Positions 33,601-44,373 of a stretch of DNA of 64,000 nt are shown here, piece by piece. Within the stretch, counting starts at the first letter, position 1. Each line of letters starts with the position of its first letter. Source of the stretch: Telmatactis stephensoni (lineage: Eukaryota; Cnidaria; Anthozoa; Actiniaria; Isophelliidae); NCBI GenBank assembly GCA_029948255.1, contig JALIZF010001868.1:682001-746000 (forward strand), read 5' to 3'. The notes beneath the pieces were generated by a model. It was given only the letters and a program-made list of their open reading frames with translations, ran no database searches and had not been told where the DNA came from. Position numbers and translations under genes: made by a program.

Positions 33601-34972
33601 TCCTGGAAAAATACGCGCTGGTTCGGAACGCCAAAAAGAAAGCTACGTTTACAGATTATGTTCAAAAATTTCGAACCTTTCGAAATTACCTCGACGACTC
33701 GAAGCAAAGTTTTTCGGATTCTGAGACTGAAAAGATCCTTAAAGAAGAAATGCGGTGCTCTCGTGAGTTTCACTCGATTTTGAAACAATCCAAAGGCTGT
33801 AGCTTGACTTTTGAAAAAGTTCGCGAAATGTGGTACGAATCCCAAAAGGACAGGATATCAAATAAGGTATCAGAAAGGACCAGAAGTCTGCCATCACGCT
33901 GGGATGGGAGTCTGGTCCAAGTAAACGTCAAAAGAAACCGTAGTTCTTCTGAACCACCGAGGAATGAGAACAAAGCAAATTTGTTACCGTCTTTAAAAGT
34001 AAGTAACTAAATGGTCTTGATAACAATAAATTCATAAATAGGCCATATGCACTAACAGGTCACGTGACCCTATCTCCTCTAAATCGAGAAGCACCATCAA
34101 AATGAACTCCAAAAAGTGAAAGAGCACCTCGATATTAGTAAAATTGCAAAGTTTCAGTTTATAAGATGAATAAGAGAAAAAATGACAGTAAATTTAAGAT
34201 TGGAAATTTTCTTAAGATTCGTTCGGAAAAGCGCGTTGGATGGCAAGCTCGATTATTTTCAGGAGAAAAAAAAACTAACTAAATTTGAAGCCACTTTCGA
34301 AGCACTTCAATCGAATTTCAATTCAAATCGAAGCACATCTACATTTCGAGAAGAACATCAAAATAGTAGTGTTCTAAATACGTGACTAAAGAGGTCATTT
34401 CTTTCTCAGGGAAAACCCCGCGATTCAAAACACACGTGTCCTTTACAGCGAATGCTCTCAGCGACCAATAGAAGACTGGAAGCGAATCAAGTCCAAAAAT
34501 CAAAAAGAAATAAAGAACACTTCAAGACGAACGACGAAAAAAAAGAGATTGTTGGAATTACTAGGTAAATATAAAATGTTTTTCAGCAAAAAAAAAAATC
34601 TCATGCACTGGCCGGGAATCGAACCCGGGCCTCCCGCGTGGCAGGCGAGAATTCTACCACTGAACCACCAGTGCAGTTGTTGTTTTGTGAGGGCAAATTT
34701 TCTCTAGTGTTTTTCAAATCATGATACGTAATTCAATGCTAATTATGTTCATTTAGATTTTTGAAAAGTGAAATGTTGATGAATGTAAATGACAGCAACA
34801 ACAGCACAAAAGTGGAATGTCTTTTAAAAGCAAAATGTGTTCTTCGTTTCTTTTCGGTTCATGAATCTCTATTATAATTCTTTTTTGTTGTTATTCCATC
34901 AGAACAGAGCACGGCATTAAATGCTGTATTCTTGGTCGCTTTACACCTTCCTTTGGCCCTAAAAAAGAGTAG
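30664..34972 (+). CDS. Uncharacterised basic protein, six exons
   Basis: Predicted exons: 30664-30701, 31988-32064, 32195-32242, 32818-33998, 34410-34564, 34903-34972 (522 aa). Every junction is GT-AG and all phases agree; exon 4 alone is 393 codons. I recognise no known domain. The N-terminal part (DNLCGWHKKEESF, DKWFEDQ, VCALVESFERRQQ) looks folded. The middle is Lys/Ser/Glu-rich and probably disordered. A conserved-looking helical segment follows in exon 4 (FDFDILEKYALVRNAKKKA to FTDYVQKFRTFRNYLDD), then a short C-terminal tail. There is no signal peptide or membrane span, so it is likely cytosolic or nuclear. Intron 1 holds a pyrimidine microsatellite, intron 3 a tandem duplication, and intron 5 an antisense tRNA gene. 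The start is the first ATG giving the right phase; an upstream coding exon cannot be excluded. Confidence 0.75.
30955..31160. repeat. Imperfect repeat cluster in intron 1
   Basis: Words such as TTGATGGGAAACTAGTC, GTCTTGGACGGAAAAC, GTCCAAGACGG and CATATTAG recur in both orientations within 200 bases. This suggests a decayed palindromic element. Nothing coding is seen. Confidence 0.35.
31535..31735. repeat. CTTT/CTTC/CTGT pyrimidine microsatellite
   Basis: It runs from CTTT through CTTC/CCTT to CTGTCTGT repeats in intron 1 of the six-exon gene. Ser/Phe/Leu or Arg/Lys/Glu open frames over it are artefacts of composition. Confidence 0.95.
32293..32309. repeat. Poly-C run
   Basis: Seventeen consecutive C residues in intron 3. 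Length is likely to be variable or mis-sequenced. Confidence 0.9.
32521..32795. repeat. Tandem duplication in intron 3, 160 bp period
   Basis: ACAACCTTTTTATG(G/A)CACG, ACACCCCTAAATCTTG, ACGTGGACCAATTAT and TTTTCTCTC occur in the same order at 32521-32635 and 32681-32795. Two copies only. Confidence 0.85.
34604..34674 (-). tRNA. tRNA-Gly (anticodon GCC)
   Basis: 71 bases on the minus strand from GCACTGGTGG to the discriminator A, with the standard cloverleaf: acceptor stem GCACTGG/CCAGTGC, A box TGGTTCAGTGGTAG, anticodon loop CTGCCAC (GCC), B box GGTTCGATTCC. A run of ten T follows just downstream on the minus strand (34590-34599), a good Pol III terminator. It matches the usual animal tRNA-Gly(GCC) apart from one base pair in the acceptor stem. 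It lies antisense in the last intron of the six-exon gene. Confidence 0.97.
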
Positions 34973-35074
34973 TGGCTACACTATCATAAAAAAGCTTGAT
35001 TTTGAAAAGTGGAAAATCTTAAAGGTAACAAAAGCTATTAACGAGTTAATAATTGACAATTCTAGTACACTAGA

Positions 35075-35265
35075 ACCCTACTAAATCGAACCCTTTTACC
35101 TCGAAAACTTCGCTAATTCGAACACAAACCATTTCCCTTGAGTCATTTTTCCCTTAAGCCATTTTTCTCTTGAGTCATTTTTCCGGTATCTCGAGCCCCC
35201 GCTATCTCGAACAATAATTAATTTCCCCTGGGAGTTCGTGTTAGCGGGGTTACACTGTAGCTTGT
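35075..35265. mobile_element. pogo/Tigger-like MITE remnant
   Basis: The left end ACTAGAACCCTACTAAATCG and the right end TTAGCGGGGTTACACTGTA are imperfect inverted repeats. Words like TCGAACACAAACC, TATCTCGAGC and CTATCTCGAAC inside are typical of pogo-family ends. There is no transposase. Confidence 0.6.
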
Positions 35266-35349
35266 TTGAATCTACTTTTCAGGGTTTTTTGGCACCAAAG
35301 AGTTAGATTATTATGAATATTATTAAATCATCGTCGTGAACAAACCACC

Positions 35350-35495
35350 CTGGGTTTCACGAGCGACGGAAGCAGAAGCGGAAGGATCATACGGAAAACT
35401 CAACCGGCCGATGCACTGTTCGATTCATTGTCTTTTTTCGCACTGGTCTGCGTTTGTCGCTTTCGCTGCAGCTTCTGTCGCTCGTGAAAATCGGG
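35350..35495. mobile_element. Small palindrome, TTCACGAGCGAC ends
   Basis: GTTTCACGAGCGACGGAAGC near 35354 is inverted relative to GCTTCTGTCGCTCGTGAAA near 35470. It immediately precedes another MITE. Confidence 0.55.
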
Positions 35496-35770
35496 CCTAA
35501 GGGAGCATTCATTTTTGTAGGAGAGGGGGTGGGCCGGAGGAATTGCGGGAATCAAGTACAAAAAAATGCAAGCCCCCACGGTAAGGAATTGAACTATATT
35601 GATGACCCACCCCACTTCCAAATATGAAAATAGGGTCCCTTGACCTGGCTTAACTTTCAGAAAAACATGACCCACTCCCTTTCATAGAGTAAATTTCTTT
35701 TGGCCCACCCCTCAATTCCTCCAGCCCACCCCCCCCCCCCCCCCTCCTAAAAAATGAATGCTCCCTAAAT
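35496..35770. mobile_element. MITE, GGGAGCATTCATTTTT ends
   Basis: GGGAGCATTCATTTTTGTAG at 35502 and its inverse AAAAAATGAATGCTCCC near 35750 bound about 270 bases. The G-rich/C-rich inner flanks GGGGGTGGGCCGGAGG and CCTCCAGCCCACCCC are also inverted. Confidence 0.8.
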
Positions 35771-35894
35771 CATCTTATTTCCATAGTTTTCTTCACGGTT
35801 CTCGATTCGTCCATTAACCATTGGCTATTATTTTTTTGTTTCACGAGTTAAACTTTACCACGGTCTCTTTAGCCTTCTAATTTGCAGGCGTCTT

Positions 35895-35965
35895 TTGCTT
35901 GTTTGTTTAATTGTTTGTTTGGTTGCTTGTTTGTTTGTTTGTTTGTTTGTTTGTTTGTTTTGTTG
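35895..35965. repeat. GTTT microsatellite
   Basis: Tandem TTTG units with small interruptions. Confidence 0.9.
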
Positions 35966-37320
35966 TTGTTCTTGTTGCTCTTGTTGTTCTTGTTTGTCGG
36001 GATGGAGAGTGTAAGCGACAAAAAATGTCTGCAAAGGACCGGAGGAGGCGTAGTAAGTCTAAAACGAGTCCGTAATTGGGTGTTACCGGATCTGCGTTAT
36101 TGTGGCTTTTATTCCAGAGCAACTTTGGTCATTGGCGACTGAACTAGATTCCTTGGCAGCCATTTTTAGAGAAAACGGCGATGTAGACTACAACTGAACA
36201 TGATCATGACACGAAAGCCAAATTAAGGCACTGACTGTAAAAACTCTAGTGCAAAATATGCTCTAAAATGGAAATTTTGCGCGGGCCCGGGAAATTTTGA
36301 TTTGGTTTTTGCCGTCTAGGGACTGGGTCACTTTCTAACCTTCTCGCTCAGAAAAAACTAACATTATGAAAATCCTTTTACCCATAAAATGTGTTCCAAT
36401 ATCATAACTTATAATAAGTTTTTTAAATATCTCTGGCCTCAGACACCTCGTGACTTACGTGATGCGATGTGACGTCACACGTGCTCTAAACGTGACAACA
36501 ACACGGCCTTCGAAACACAAGAATATTGGAGTTCAGGGAGAACTTAAAGACGTTAAAGACGAACTTAAAGACGTTTGGTACACGCTTTAAAGGTATTTCT
36601 AATTTCATTATTGCAATAATTTCCATGATTTTAATTATTTTGGTAACCACGGATCGTACAGCACCAAAGAAGAACAATGCGTTAATGTGACCATGTCTGT
36701 TTGGTGTTTTCTATATGAGAACTTACTTAACAAGGAATACGTGATAAACTCTTGTAACGATTAAATTGAAGTAAATGTTAGTCCTTTTTATCCACCAACT
36801 TATTTTACTGCCACTTCGTGTTTTCTGAGTTCATTGATGATGTTAATGATTAAAGCCGGAACATCTCTCATTACCGGGTTTATTACGCTTGCTTGTCAGT
36901 CCTTGATTACATTATTGAGTTTAAGTAGAAAACAAGTCTTAAATTAAAGCCCTTCTGAACTGAATTAGAATTAGTAATCATGAAGAATGATTTGAGTGGG
37001 CCAAAAAAGTAATTTTGTCTGTTATTGCATAACTAAGACTACGTGCACCTGTTCGGAAAAGGTTGTCGTACGAGAGGCCTAGTGCCTTCACGACGAGACT
37101 GAAAAGGAATTTGATAGTTTAAACGTCACTGGTTTTTGGTTTTGGTTTAGATTTGGCAACTTTCGATCTACTTTGCGTTTGTTTGATTTGTTTACAAGAT
37201 TATATCAATATTGAATGAAATTTGAAAAATTCTCTTTCATCTCAATATTAAATCATTTTCGTTGGACTTCCTTTCTGCTCATAGTGTCTTAAACAGTTTT
37301 GAAAATGTTTACTTTTTCAG
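35966..37320. other. Intergenic, nothing recognised
   Basis: No open frame, RNA gene or repeat family could be supported. Short frames at 35907-36142 and 36486-36677 lack recognisable content. Confidence 0.3.
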
Positions 37321-37401
37321 ATCCTGAGTGAGGCTACAATCGACTTCAATTTCCTCGACCTCGTCCTTAAGCCAAACGAAGAAAATCTCCACCAAGTTTA
37401 G
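37321..37401 (+). other. Possible terminal coding exon (weak)
   Basis: After a good acceptor (TACTTTTTCAG) a 26-codon frame reads ILSEATIDFNFLDLVLKPNE and on to a TAG, with protein-like composition. No partner exon could be joined to it. A further protein-like stretch in another frame follows near 37440-37640. It may be the tail of an unlocated gene or a relic. Confidence 0.2.
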
Positions 37402-37649
37402 GAAATACAAATTGCTCTGGATTTAAATTATCCCTGTCTGTCGTAGGAATTGGTTCACGCGTATCACCTGTTTCTAGATACATTTCTAAAGATTGTCAGC
37501 AACTGATCAAGTGCCATCTTGCAGCAATGTTGAAGCATGTCATGGAGTTATCAAAGAGGCTGACAAGAAAAGCTCAATGTCATCAGTTGTACGACGAACA
37601 AGTCGCCATTTATATCAAGAACCTTGAAATTGTTGTATTTTTGTAGTCA

Positions 37650-39060
37650 AAAGAAGCATGGATCCAAAAACGAAAGGAAAGAGAACAAGAATCTTAAAAA
37701 AATACTTTTTTCGTTTCCTTTCGGAAAGGGAAAGAGGAGGTTTGTCATCATGTCATTTTCGGAGTGGCCTGAGAAATAACTATCTTGACCTCTAGATGAA
37801 TTTGTTCGCGATTTCGACGGAGTGATACACCTATTTCAATAAACGTTGTCGGTATCAACAAGCCTACGCGACTCACCCGAAAGGGAGTATGAGAAGAAAT
37901 CACTAAAGTTATAAAACCACAAAAATCCCACACGATTACTCAAATTCAGTTTGCTCTTACCTTATACACTAAAGAACTTCACTTACTGATACCAAAGCTG
38001 ACAATAAAGTGGAATTTTGCTACTACAAATACTTTATTATTTATTATAAATCACAACAGTAATACTCCTCTTGACCAGTTCATTAATTAAGTGTAACTTG
38101 TTGCCGTGGGTGCAGGCTGTTGACCCGGAAGTTTAGAATACTTTCACAGCCACACGCACTCCCCCACTGCTTTAAATCAATTTTTGTCATTAATTTTTCT
38201 AGTAATTTTATTTAGTAATATACTTTTCTCTTTTAAATATACATGTAAACTATGTATTGTATTTTGTGTGTGAGTAAAGAACTTGAACATCCTCCTTTTC
38301 GGTCTAGTCGTGTGGGCTTCAGGCCTGTCGTACAACAACCTTTTTTGAAATGGGTGTATACAAATGTGATATTGTGGTCGTCGCAGACAACAGATCAATT
38401 TATAATTCATAGCAAGTCTAGGAATAGTTTGAAGTTTTTTTTGACGCTTAAATCATTATGATTGGAGCTACCAATAATTTATAGAAACGGCATTGCTATT
38501 TTCACAAACATGAAATTTTTAGACCAAGTAAAGTTTTGTACAAAACCGCATTTATTGTTTCATAGAATTCAGATGAAGTTCTCCGCTGTTACTATGTTTA
38601 AAATATTTCTATGGAATCGTTTTTGAATAAAACGCGCTTGAACTTTTACGCACCAAAAAAGTAAATAATTTAGTTTGCAATTTTGTAAATAAAATAATTT
38701 TGTAAATAAAATAATAAAAATAAATAATTTTGTTTAGCATTTAGTTTGCTTGGCCAAAAATGACAGAGAGGTCGAAAAGATACTGATAAATCCAGCTCAA
38801 AAAATCTTATTTCAAGTTTTGAGAGGCATTTGGAACGCCAGATATGTATAACAAGTGTAAATTTGACCGTACATTTTCTTGTGAATGAACTCAAATTCTT
38901 CGCAGTGTTTTCGTAAGTCTTGTAAAGGTCTGTCAAAACAAAGCTGTCAGCTGAGCAAAAAAGTAAATATTGCATAAAAACGGTAGTTCAGACATTTCAA
39001 AACATCACTCGTACCTATTAATTGCGAATTGTACTCGAGATCGTGTGATTTCCTATAAAT
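37650..39060. other. Intergenic, decayed repeats
   Basis: AT-rich with no supported gene. 39010-39060 (CTCGAGATCGTGTGATTTCCTATA) resembles the right arm of the palindrome hosting the Penelope element (about 48990-49015), so a fragment of that family is present. Confidence 0.35.
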
Positions 39061-39064
39061 ATTA

Positions 39065-39220
39065 TATAGTCAATTGAAGAAACGTTGTCGGGTCTAAAAA
39101 CATAGAACATAGAAGCTGAGACCGAAATGGTGCTTGGGATGTCAATAATAATATTCTGATTTATTCATTTACGCTGTGCCTTCGATGGGAAAATGGCAAA
39201 AGCGTGTTCAGGACCTTGGG

Positions 39221-39282
<62 letters not shown>

Positions 39283-39403
39283 CCGGTTGCAGCTTAAATG
39301 AATAAATCAGAATATAATTATTGACATCCCATGCACCATTTCGGTCTCAGCTTTTATGTTTTTAGACCCGACAACGTTTCTTCAATTGACTATATACCGA
39401 GTA
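39065..39403. mobile_element. MITE with long poly-T centre
   Basis: Inverted arms of about 110 bases: TATATAGTCAATTGAAGAAACG at the left and CGTTTCTTCAATTGACTATATA at the right, then GACCGAAATGGTGC / GCACCATTTCGGTC and AATATTCTGATTTATTCATTT inverted. The centre contains a T-rich run of more than 60 bases (39220-39282). There is no coding capacity. Confidence 0.85.
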
Positions 39404-39654
39404 AAAGCCGGCAGATAAGAACCTGCATTTTCCCAAGTTAGCCTTAGACAGGTTCTTACATAAATAGGCCTATCCCAGCTCCCTAAGTCGCCTGAAATAT
39501 TTCTAATAGAATTTAATGGTATTCAGCCTATTCCTTATATAAAATCTGTATACCAAGTAAGCATATACATTGCAACTGGAGTGAGGAGACACCTCCAAAG
39601 AGGTCCAAAATATTAACCAATCTTATTAATTTGCCCAAGTGTACACATTTTTTA

Positions 39655-39950
39655 TTTAAGGAATATAAAACGCGCGCGCATATCTCTGTACTGTGATATA
39701 AACACGATGGAAGATGTAGAGCAAGAGAAAAGCAAACTTAGGGACACGAGGCGTAGCCGAGTGTTTCTCTTGCTTTTCGAGTGCTCTACATCTTCCATCG
39801 TGTTTACATCACAGTACAGAGACATAAGCGATCGTTTTATATTGCTTTTATAAAATATTTTCGACGTTTTTTTGAGCGAGCCATGTCTCTGTCCTCTGAT
39901 ATAAACATGGTAGCCCGCCAATCAGCGCGCGCGTTATATCTCAAATATTT
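39655..39950 (-). mobile_element. MITE, CTCTACATCTTCC family, copy 2
   Basis: It is the reverse-oriented relative of 28835-29125, with the same order of words: AACGCGCGCGC end, GATGGAAGATGTAGAGCAAG, TAAGCGATCGTTTTATATTG, AATATTTTCGACGTTTTT, GTCCTCTGATATAAACATGG. Confidence 0.8.
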
Positions 39951-40096
39951 TATGAATATGTTTTAGAAAATAAGAACTGGCCTGCTTCAAATTTTAGGCT
40001 AAACAAGTTCTTGTATAGAGAGGGTCTATAACTGGCAAATTATACTTGTGCTACAATTAACACTGACAGTGCTGGGTTTTTTTTAGTTAATTAAAC

Positions 40097-41131
40097 TTAA
40101 GTCTTGTCATCTAAATTGGAATTCCCAGCTGCCGTCCCAGTGGCTGCAGTAGAAGGTTGTTGAGTTGGCACTACGCGACGACGAAAGAATCCGGTTAACG
40201 GGATTCTTATCCTTTTATCACAAATCACATATAAATATGGAATGATTGAAAAAGTAGAGTAGGAAGTGGTAAACGTTGTCAAGTATACGCAACTAACAGT
40301 TGGCGAGACAGATGTGGAATTACGTAATACTCGCGCAACTCCAAACGGTATCCACACGAAGATATACGTAGCGCAAAACGCAACAGCAAAGTGGACGAGG
40401 CGTACTTCTTTCACCATTGTTTGAGTTCCTAGCGTATTACGCACGGATTGTAGATGGTGTTTTAGTTGGTAATCGACCATGAAGAGACATGTGAAACAAA
40501 TAATGTTTGCAATTGATATAACTATAGCCGTTTGTGCAATAAGGACTATATTTGTGATGTGGTTTAGTTCTCCTGGGTACCGGTAAGCCAAAAAACGGAG
40601 CTGTAGGCCTTCACAAATGGTGCTGTCTGATTGAATATCTATAATATAACCAGTCATAGTAGCGAACGTCACAACAAAAAATGTCACTTGAGTTGCGCAA
40701 GCAATTTTGACCGCCCATTCGTACGTAAAGATTCTTTGCTGAGGGAATTTTGTTATGGCTTCGTATCTGTCAAAACACAGAGCTGCAAGCGTAACGTGTC
40801 CGACCCCCATACAATAGAATAACGAGTAAAGCTTAATAAAGCATAAAACATTAGCCCTATCAAGTCTAAGAGGAATTGCCCCGAGGAAAACCACGTCCAA
40901 ATATTGAAGAGGCAAGCTTATACAACAAGCAATCATATTGTTGATAGCCATCTGGAATAACAGGACTTTATCGGGAGACTTACGTCTTTGAAGGTCCTTA
41001 CGGACAAAATGTATCACCACAGCATTGCCAACAAGACCAGTTACTATGATGCTAACAGTCAAACATAGCATTGTTAGTGAATTTGGGCAGTCTTGATAGA
41101 TATTCGTGGAGTTTTCTTTCGAAATATTCAT
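40097..41131 (-). CDS. Class A (rhodopsin-like) orphan GPCR, single exon
   Basis: 344 aa with seven hydrophobic segments: about 20-44, 57-82, 97-119, 140-163, 190-218, 246-268 and 278-303. Class A marks are GN in TM1 (residues 35-36), the DRY motif at 121-123 after TM3, paired Cys at 97 and 173 (extracellular loop 2), WIPFG in TM6 (260-264) and PYLY at 298-301 in TM7 in place of NPxxY. Two N-glycosylation-type sites (NIS, NST) lie near the N-terminus. The C-terminus is short, Thr/Gln/Ala-rich and has an RRR patch. TM7 has no Lys at a retinal-binding position, so this is not an opsin. It signals at the plasma membrane; ligand unknown. Intronless receptors of this type are common in cnidarian genomes. 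The ATG 41131 is the first in frame. Confidence 0.9.
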   Translation of the reverse strand: MNISKENSTNIYQDCPNSLTMLCLTVSIIVTGLVGNAVVIHFVRKDLQRRKSPDKVLLFQMAINNMIACCISLPLQYLDVVFLGAIPLRLDRANVLCFIKLYSLFYCMGVGHVTLAALCFDRYEAITKFPQQRIFTYEWAVKIACATQVTFFVVTFATMTGYIIDIQSDSTICEGLQLRFLAYRYPGELNHITNIVLIAQTAIVISIANIICFTCLFMVDYQLKHHLQSVRNTLGTQTMVKEVRLVHFAVAFCATYIFVWIPFGVARVLRNSTSVSPTVSCVYLTTFTTSYSTFSIIPYLYVICDKRIRIPLTGFFRRRVVPTQQPSTAATGTAAGNSNLDDKT

Positions 41132-41375
41132 CTTCTGTTGATCACTTGTAATAGAGCACTGAGGCTAGCCGTACTACTTTACTACTTCTCACAGATTTGA
41201 CACGGATTCTGCGTGAGCAAACAAAGCGAAAAGAAGAAAGAAAGAAAGAAAGAAAAGCTTCAAGCAAGCGTATTTTAGGACGTTTATACTTAACTCATGG
41301 ATATGCGTTTTCTAGGCTGCGACACACTGATATATGTTAATTACCGGTTCTCTTGTGTTTAATTCCTGATAACGT

Positions 41376-42708
41376 GGCCCGCGGATATTTATTGATGTGG
41401 GGGAGGCTCGATTTTTTAGGTCAAATTTTGAGCGGTTAAATAGCAACCGATTTCTGAAATTTTTGGTACGCAAAATAAGGCATCTTTCATTTTAAATTGG
41501 TATAACTTTTAAGGCAAATAAAGTAAAAATTTAGGAGATATAGTCGATATTCTAAAACCAGGCTTTTTATAAAAAATGGCATAACATCCGTAAATAGTGG
41601 AGAAATTTTGTTTATATTTCTGATAATGTCTTCTAGCAATTCAAGATTTACTTTGAGCGAGCTAGAACAAAATATTCTGGATCGAAATTGTTGTACAGTT
41701 GATTGCTAAATTTTACTTTCAAAACATTAGTCCCATGTATTTACCTTAACTCTTTTAACAATACAGAAATATTTCTAGAAATAATACTGCCGTTAGAAAG
41801 CTATAGGACATCTACACCTTCGATAAGTAAATCGAAGAGATCGAATACTTCTATGAAAAGTTGTAAACGACTGAAGAACAGCATGTTATAGTCCATAATT
41901 TAGAAATGCCAAGAAATCGAACTTTAAAATAACTTTCAAACATACGATAAATGATTTTAATCTTGACATGTTTCGTCATCCTTATGCCATCATCAGAAGA
42001 ATGAATACAAAGTTCGTTATAAATGCTATATAAACTAATGGTTACAATTGATTGACAGGTAATATAATACAATAATGAAGTTTTTAGATAAGCTAATAAC
42101 TAATCAAATAACAGAAAAGAAAGGAAGTGGTATATAAGATAAACTAAATCTAGACATAAAGTTTATGGTTTAAAGAAGATTAAAATCATTTATCGTATGT
42201 TTGAAAGTTATTTTGTCTCTGGTGCTACTAAGAAACTTTGAAATCGAACTTTATTCGAATTATGAGGCTGAGGGCTAACTAGAAAACTTAGCAGTTAACT
42301 TAGCCTCTAATGTTAATGTTTACTTAATGTTCTCAACCTTTTATTGTCATTGTAATGTACTATTGAAAAATTAATAATTTTAACGAGTTTTTAAAATGTT
42401 TTGAAGTTAAGGTTAATTTAGCAATCAACTGTACAATAATTTCTATCCAGACTATTTTGTTCTAGCTCGCTCACAGTAAATCTTGAATTGCTAGAAGACA
42501 TCAGAAATAAGAACAAAATGTCTCCTCTATTTACAGAAAGGGTCTGGTTTTAGAATATCGACTATATCTCCTAAACTTTTACTTTATTTGCCTTAAAAGT
42601 TATACTGTCTTAAAAAAGAAATCGGTTGCTATTTACACGCTCAAAATTTGACCTAAAAAATCGAGCCTCCCCCACAATAAATACCGGCCCGCGGGCCACC
42701 TTAAAGTA
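41376..42708. mobile_element. 1.3 kb fold-back element
   Basis: Left arm 41376-41715 and right arm about 42420-42708 are inverted: GTGGCCCGCGG outside, then GGGGGAGGCTCGATTTTTTAG / AAAAAATCGAGCCTCCCCC, CTCCTAAACTTTTACTTTA, and CAATTCAAGATTTACTTTGAG / TAAATCTTGAATTG. The centre has a nested inverted pair, ACGATAAATGATTTTAATC near 41945 and GATTAAAATCATTTATCGT near 42178. Only small frames are present. Confidence 0.85.
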
Positions 42709-43175
42709 GCCCCTAATTAACCCCTAAATTGAAATTTTGATAATCGTTTCTTCACGAATGGAAAAGCCTTATGGTTAAATACTTCAGGACAAAATCATCT
42801 CCTTTCTGAAGATTAAGCATTTGCAAATGCAAATGCAAATGAGATGACGTAGAAAAAGGACTACTTAAATATACAAAAACACTACAGATTAATCTTATAC
42901 CATTTTTTCATTTGCAAAACATTTTCATTGCTAAAGTACAAAGTTTGGTGAACGTTTTTTGCCACCTAACTCAAACACACTTGTTCAGAATTGAAGACAA
43001 AATCATGCAATTTCCTCTTTTACGTCATCTCATTTGCATTTCCTTTCTTCAATTAAATGCTTAGTGCTACGGAAGGAGATGATTTTATCCGGAGATATTT
43101 CACCATTAAACATTTCCATTCACGAAGAAACGATTCTCAGAATTTCAATTTAGGGGTTAGGAACGCTTTAAGATG
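42700..43175. mobile_element. MITE, about 475 bp
   Basis: Ends CTTAAAGTAGCCCC and GAACGCTTTAAG are imperfectly inverted. The inner parts CCCCTAAATTGAAATTTTG / GAATTTCAATTTAGGGG, CGTTTCTTCACGAATGG / CCATTCACGAAGAAACG and CAAATGAGATGACGTA / TACGTCATCTCATTTG are clear. It abuts the preceding fold-back. Confidence 0.85.
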
Positions 43176-43405
43176 GTAAAACTAATAGTAAAGGGAAAAA
43201 AAAGAAACCTTATACGTAATTGATCGTATCATCAATTCTTGAACCAACGTACAAAACATACAATTTTCTATTAAGATTTGTCAATATGTTGACGTTTTCC
43301 GCTTTCTTTTTTTTGTTTTGTTTGTTTGAAAAATTAGACAGCCAAGACTGTGGAATTTTCCTTTGAGTAGGCAAATGGAAGCAACAGAAGAAAGAATGAA
43401 ACGCC

Positions 43406-43516
43406 AAGTTTTTTGCTAAATCTTACTATCTGATTAAATCGGATTTAATCAGATAGTAAGATTCTGAAGATTTAGCTAAATCGGATTTAATCAGATAGTA
43501 AGATTTAGCAAAAAAA
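43406..43516. repeat. Near-perfect double hairpin
   Basis: CAAGTTTTTTGCTAAATC at the left and GATTTAGCAAAAAAACTTG at the right are inverted. Inside, TTACTATCTGATTAAATC / GATTTAATCAGATAGTAA occurs as one inverted pair and then again, so GGATTTAATCAGATAGTAAG appears twice in direct order. The arms have little divergence, suggesting a recent origin. Confidence 0.8.
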
Positions 43517-43589
43517 CTTGTACTTGCGTAAACTCTACTGAGACGTAAGTCGTGGAGAAACTATATGTCGAAAACCATCGGACAAGAAC

Positions 43590-43629
43590 AAGAACGACAA
43601 CAACAACAACAACGACGACGACGACAATG

Positions 43630-43663
<34 letters not shown>

Positions 43664-43712
43664 GGAGGAAAAGGAGGAGAAGAAGAAGGAGGAGGAGGAG
43701 AAGGAGAAGAAC
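43590..43712. repeat. CAA/CGA/GGA trinucleotide microsatellite
   Basis: CAACAA then CGACGA, CAA again, then GGAGAA-type units. The Leu/Val-rich minus-strand frame over it is compositional. Confidence 0.95.
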
Positions 43713-44373
43713 CAGGCAGTAAGCTTTAGCTAACCAACTGCATATTTTCGGATTCTTGAAGGAACTCGTGGATATGCTGTAGGTCCCTCGTGTCGTAATG
43801 ATTCTTATCAAACCACCTGGTATAGCTTTCAACAAAGGATTTTAATAGACATACGTGTTAAATTTCTGTACTAGCTTCTTACAAAGAACGTTTTGACAGG
43901 AAGACGCTGAAATACCCGTAAAAACCCGCCAGTAAGAAACTAGATTTTAAGGCTAAAATTTTGTTGTTAGGCTAAAATTGAATTCTTACTAGAGAGATGT
44001 AATTGAAAAGACGTAATTCAGTGCCTCGCTCATAAAATACAACTTTAATACAATTCATTATAGTCAAAAAAAACACATTTTTTCAGAATTAAATGGAAGG
44101 TCATATTTTAATCAGTGCAGACATTTTATTGGCTTCCAAAAATTATTTTTGGGTTTTCTCTTTCAAGAAGAACATCTGATACTAAGTGTTTTGATGAAGA
44201 TTGAATTGTCCAACAGCTCTGTTATAATTAATTCAATTTGCGAAGTGGTTTTCCTCTTTGAAAAGAAGAAGGAAAAGCAATATAGCAACTTTAATAATAA
44301 TAACAACTTTATTGGTCAGGGTAACACCGTTACCATTACTGATAATTTTCAGGTGGCCCTCAGTACAATATTT

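Noticed and set aside
40097..41131. Opsin
   Set aside because: The receptor has class A motifs but no Lys in TM7 for retinal, so only an orphan class A receptor is called.
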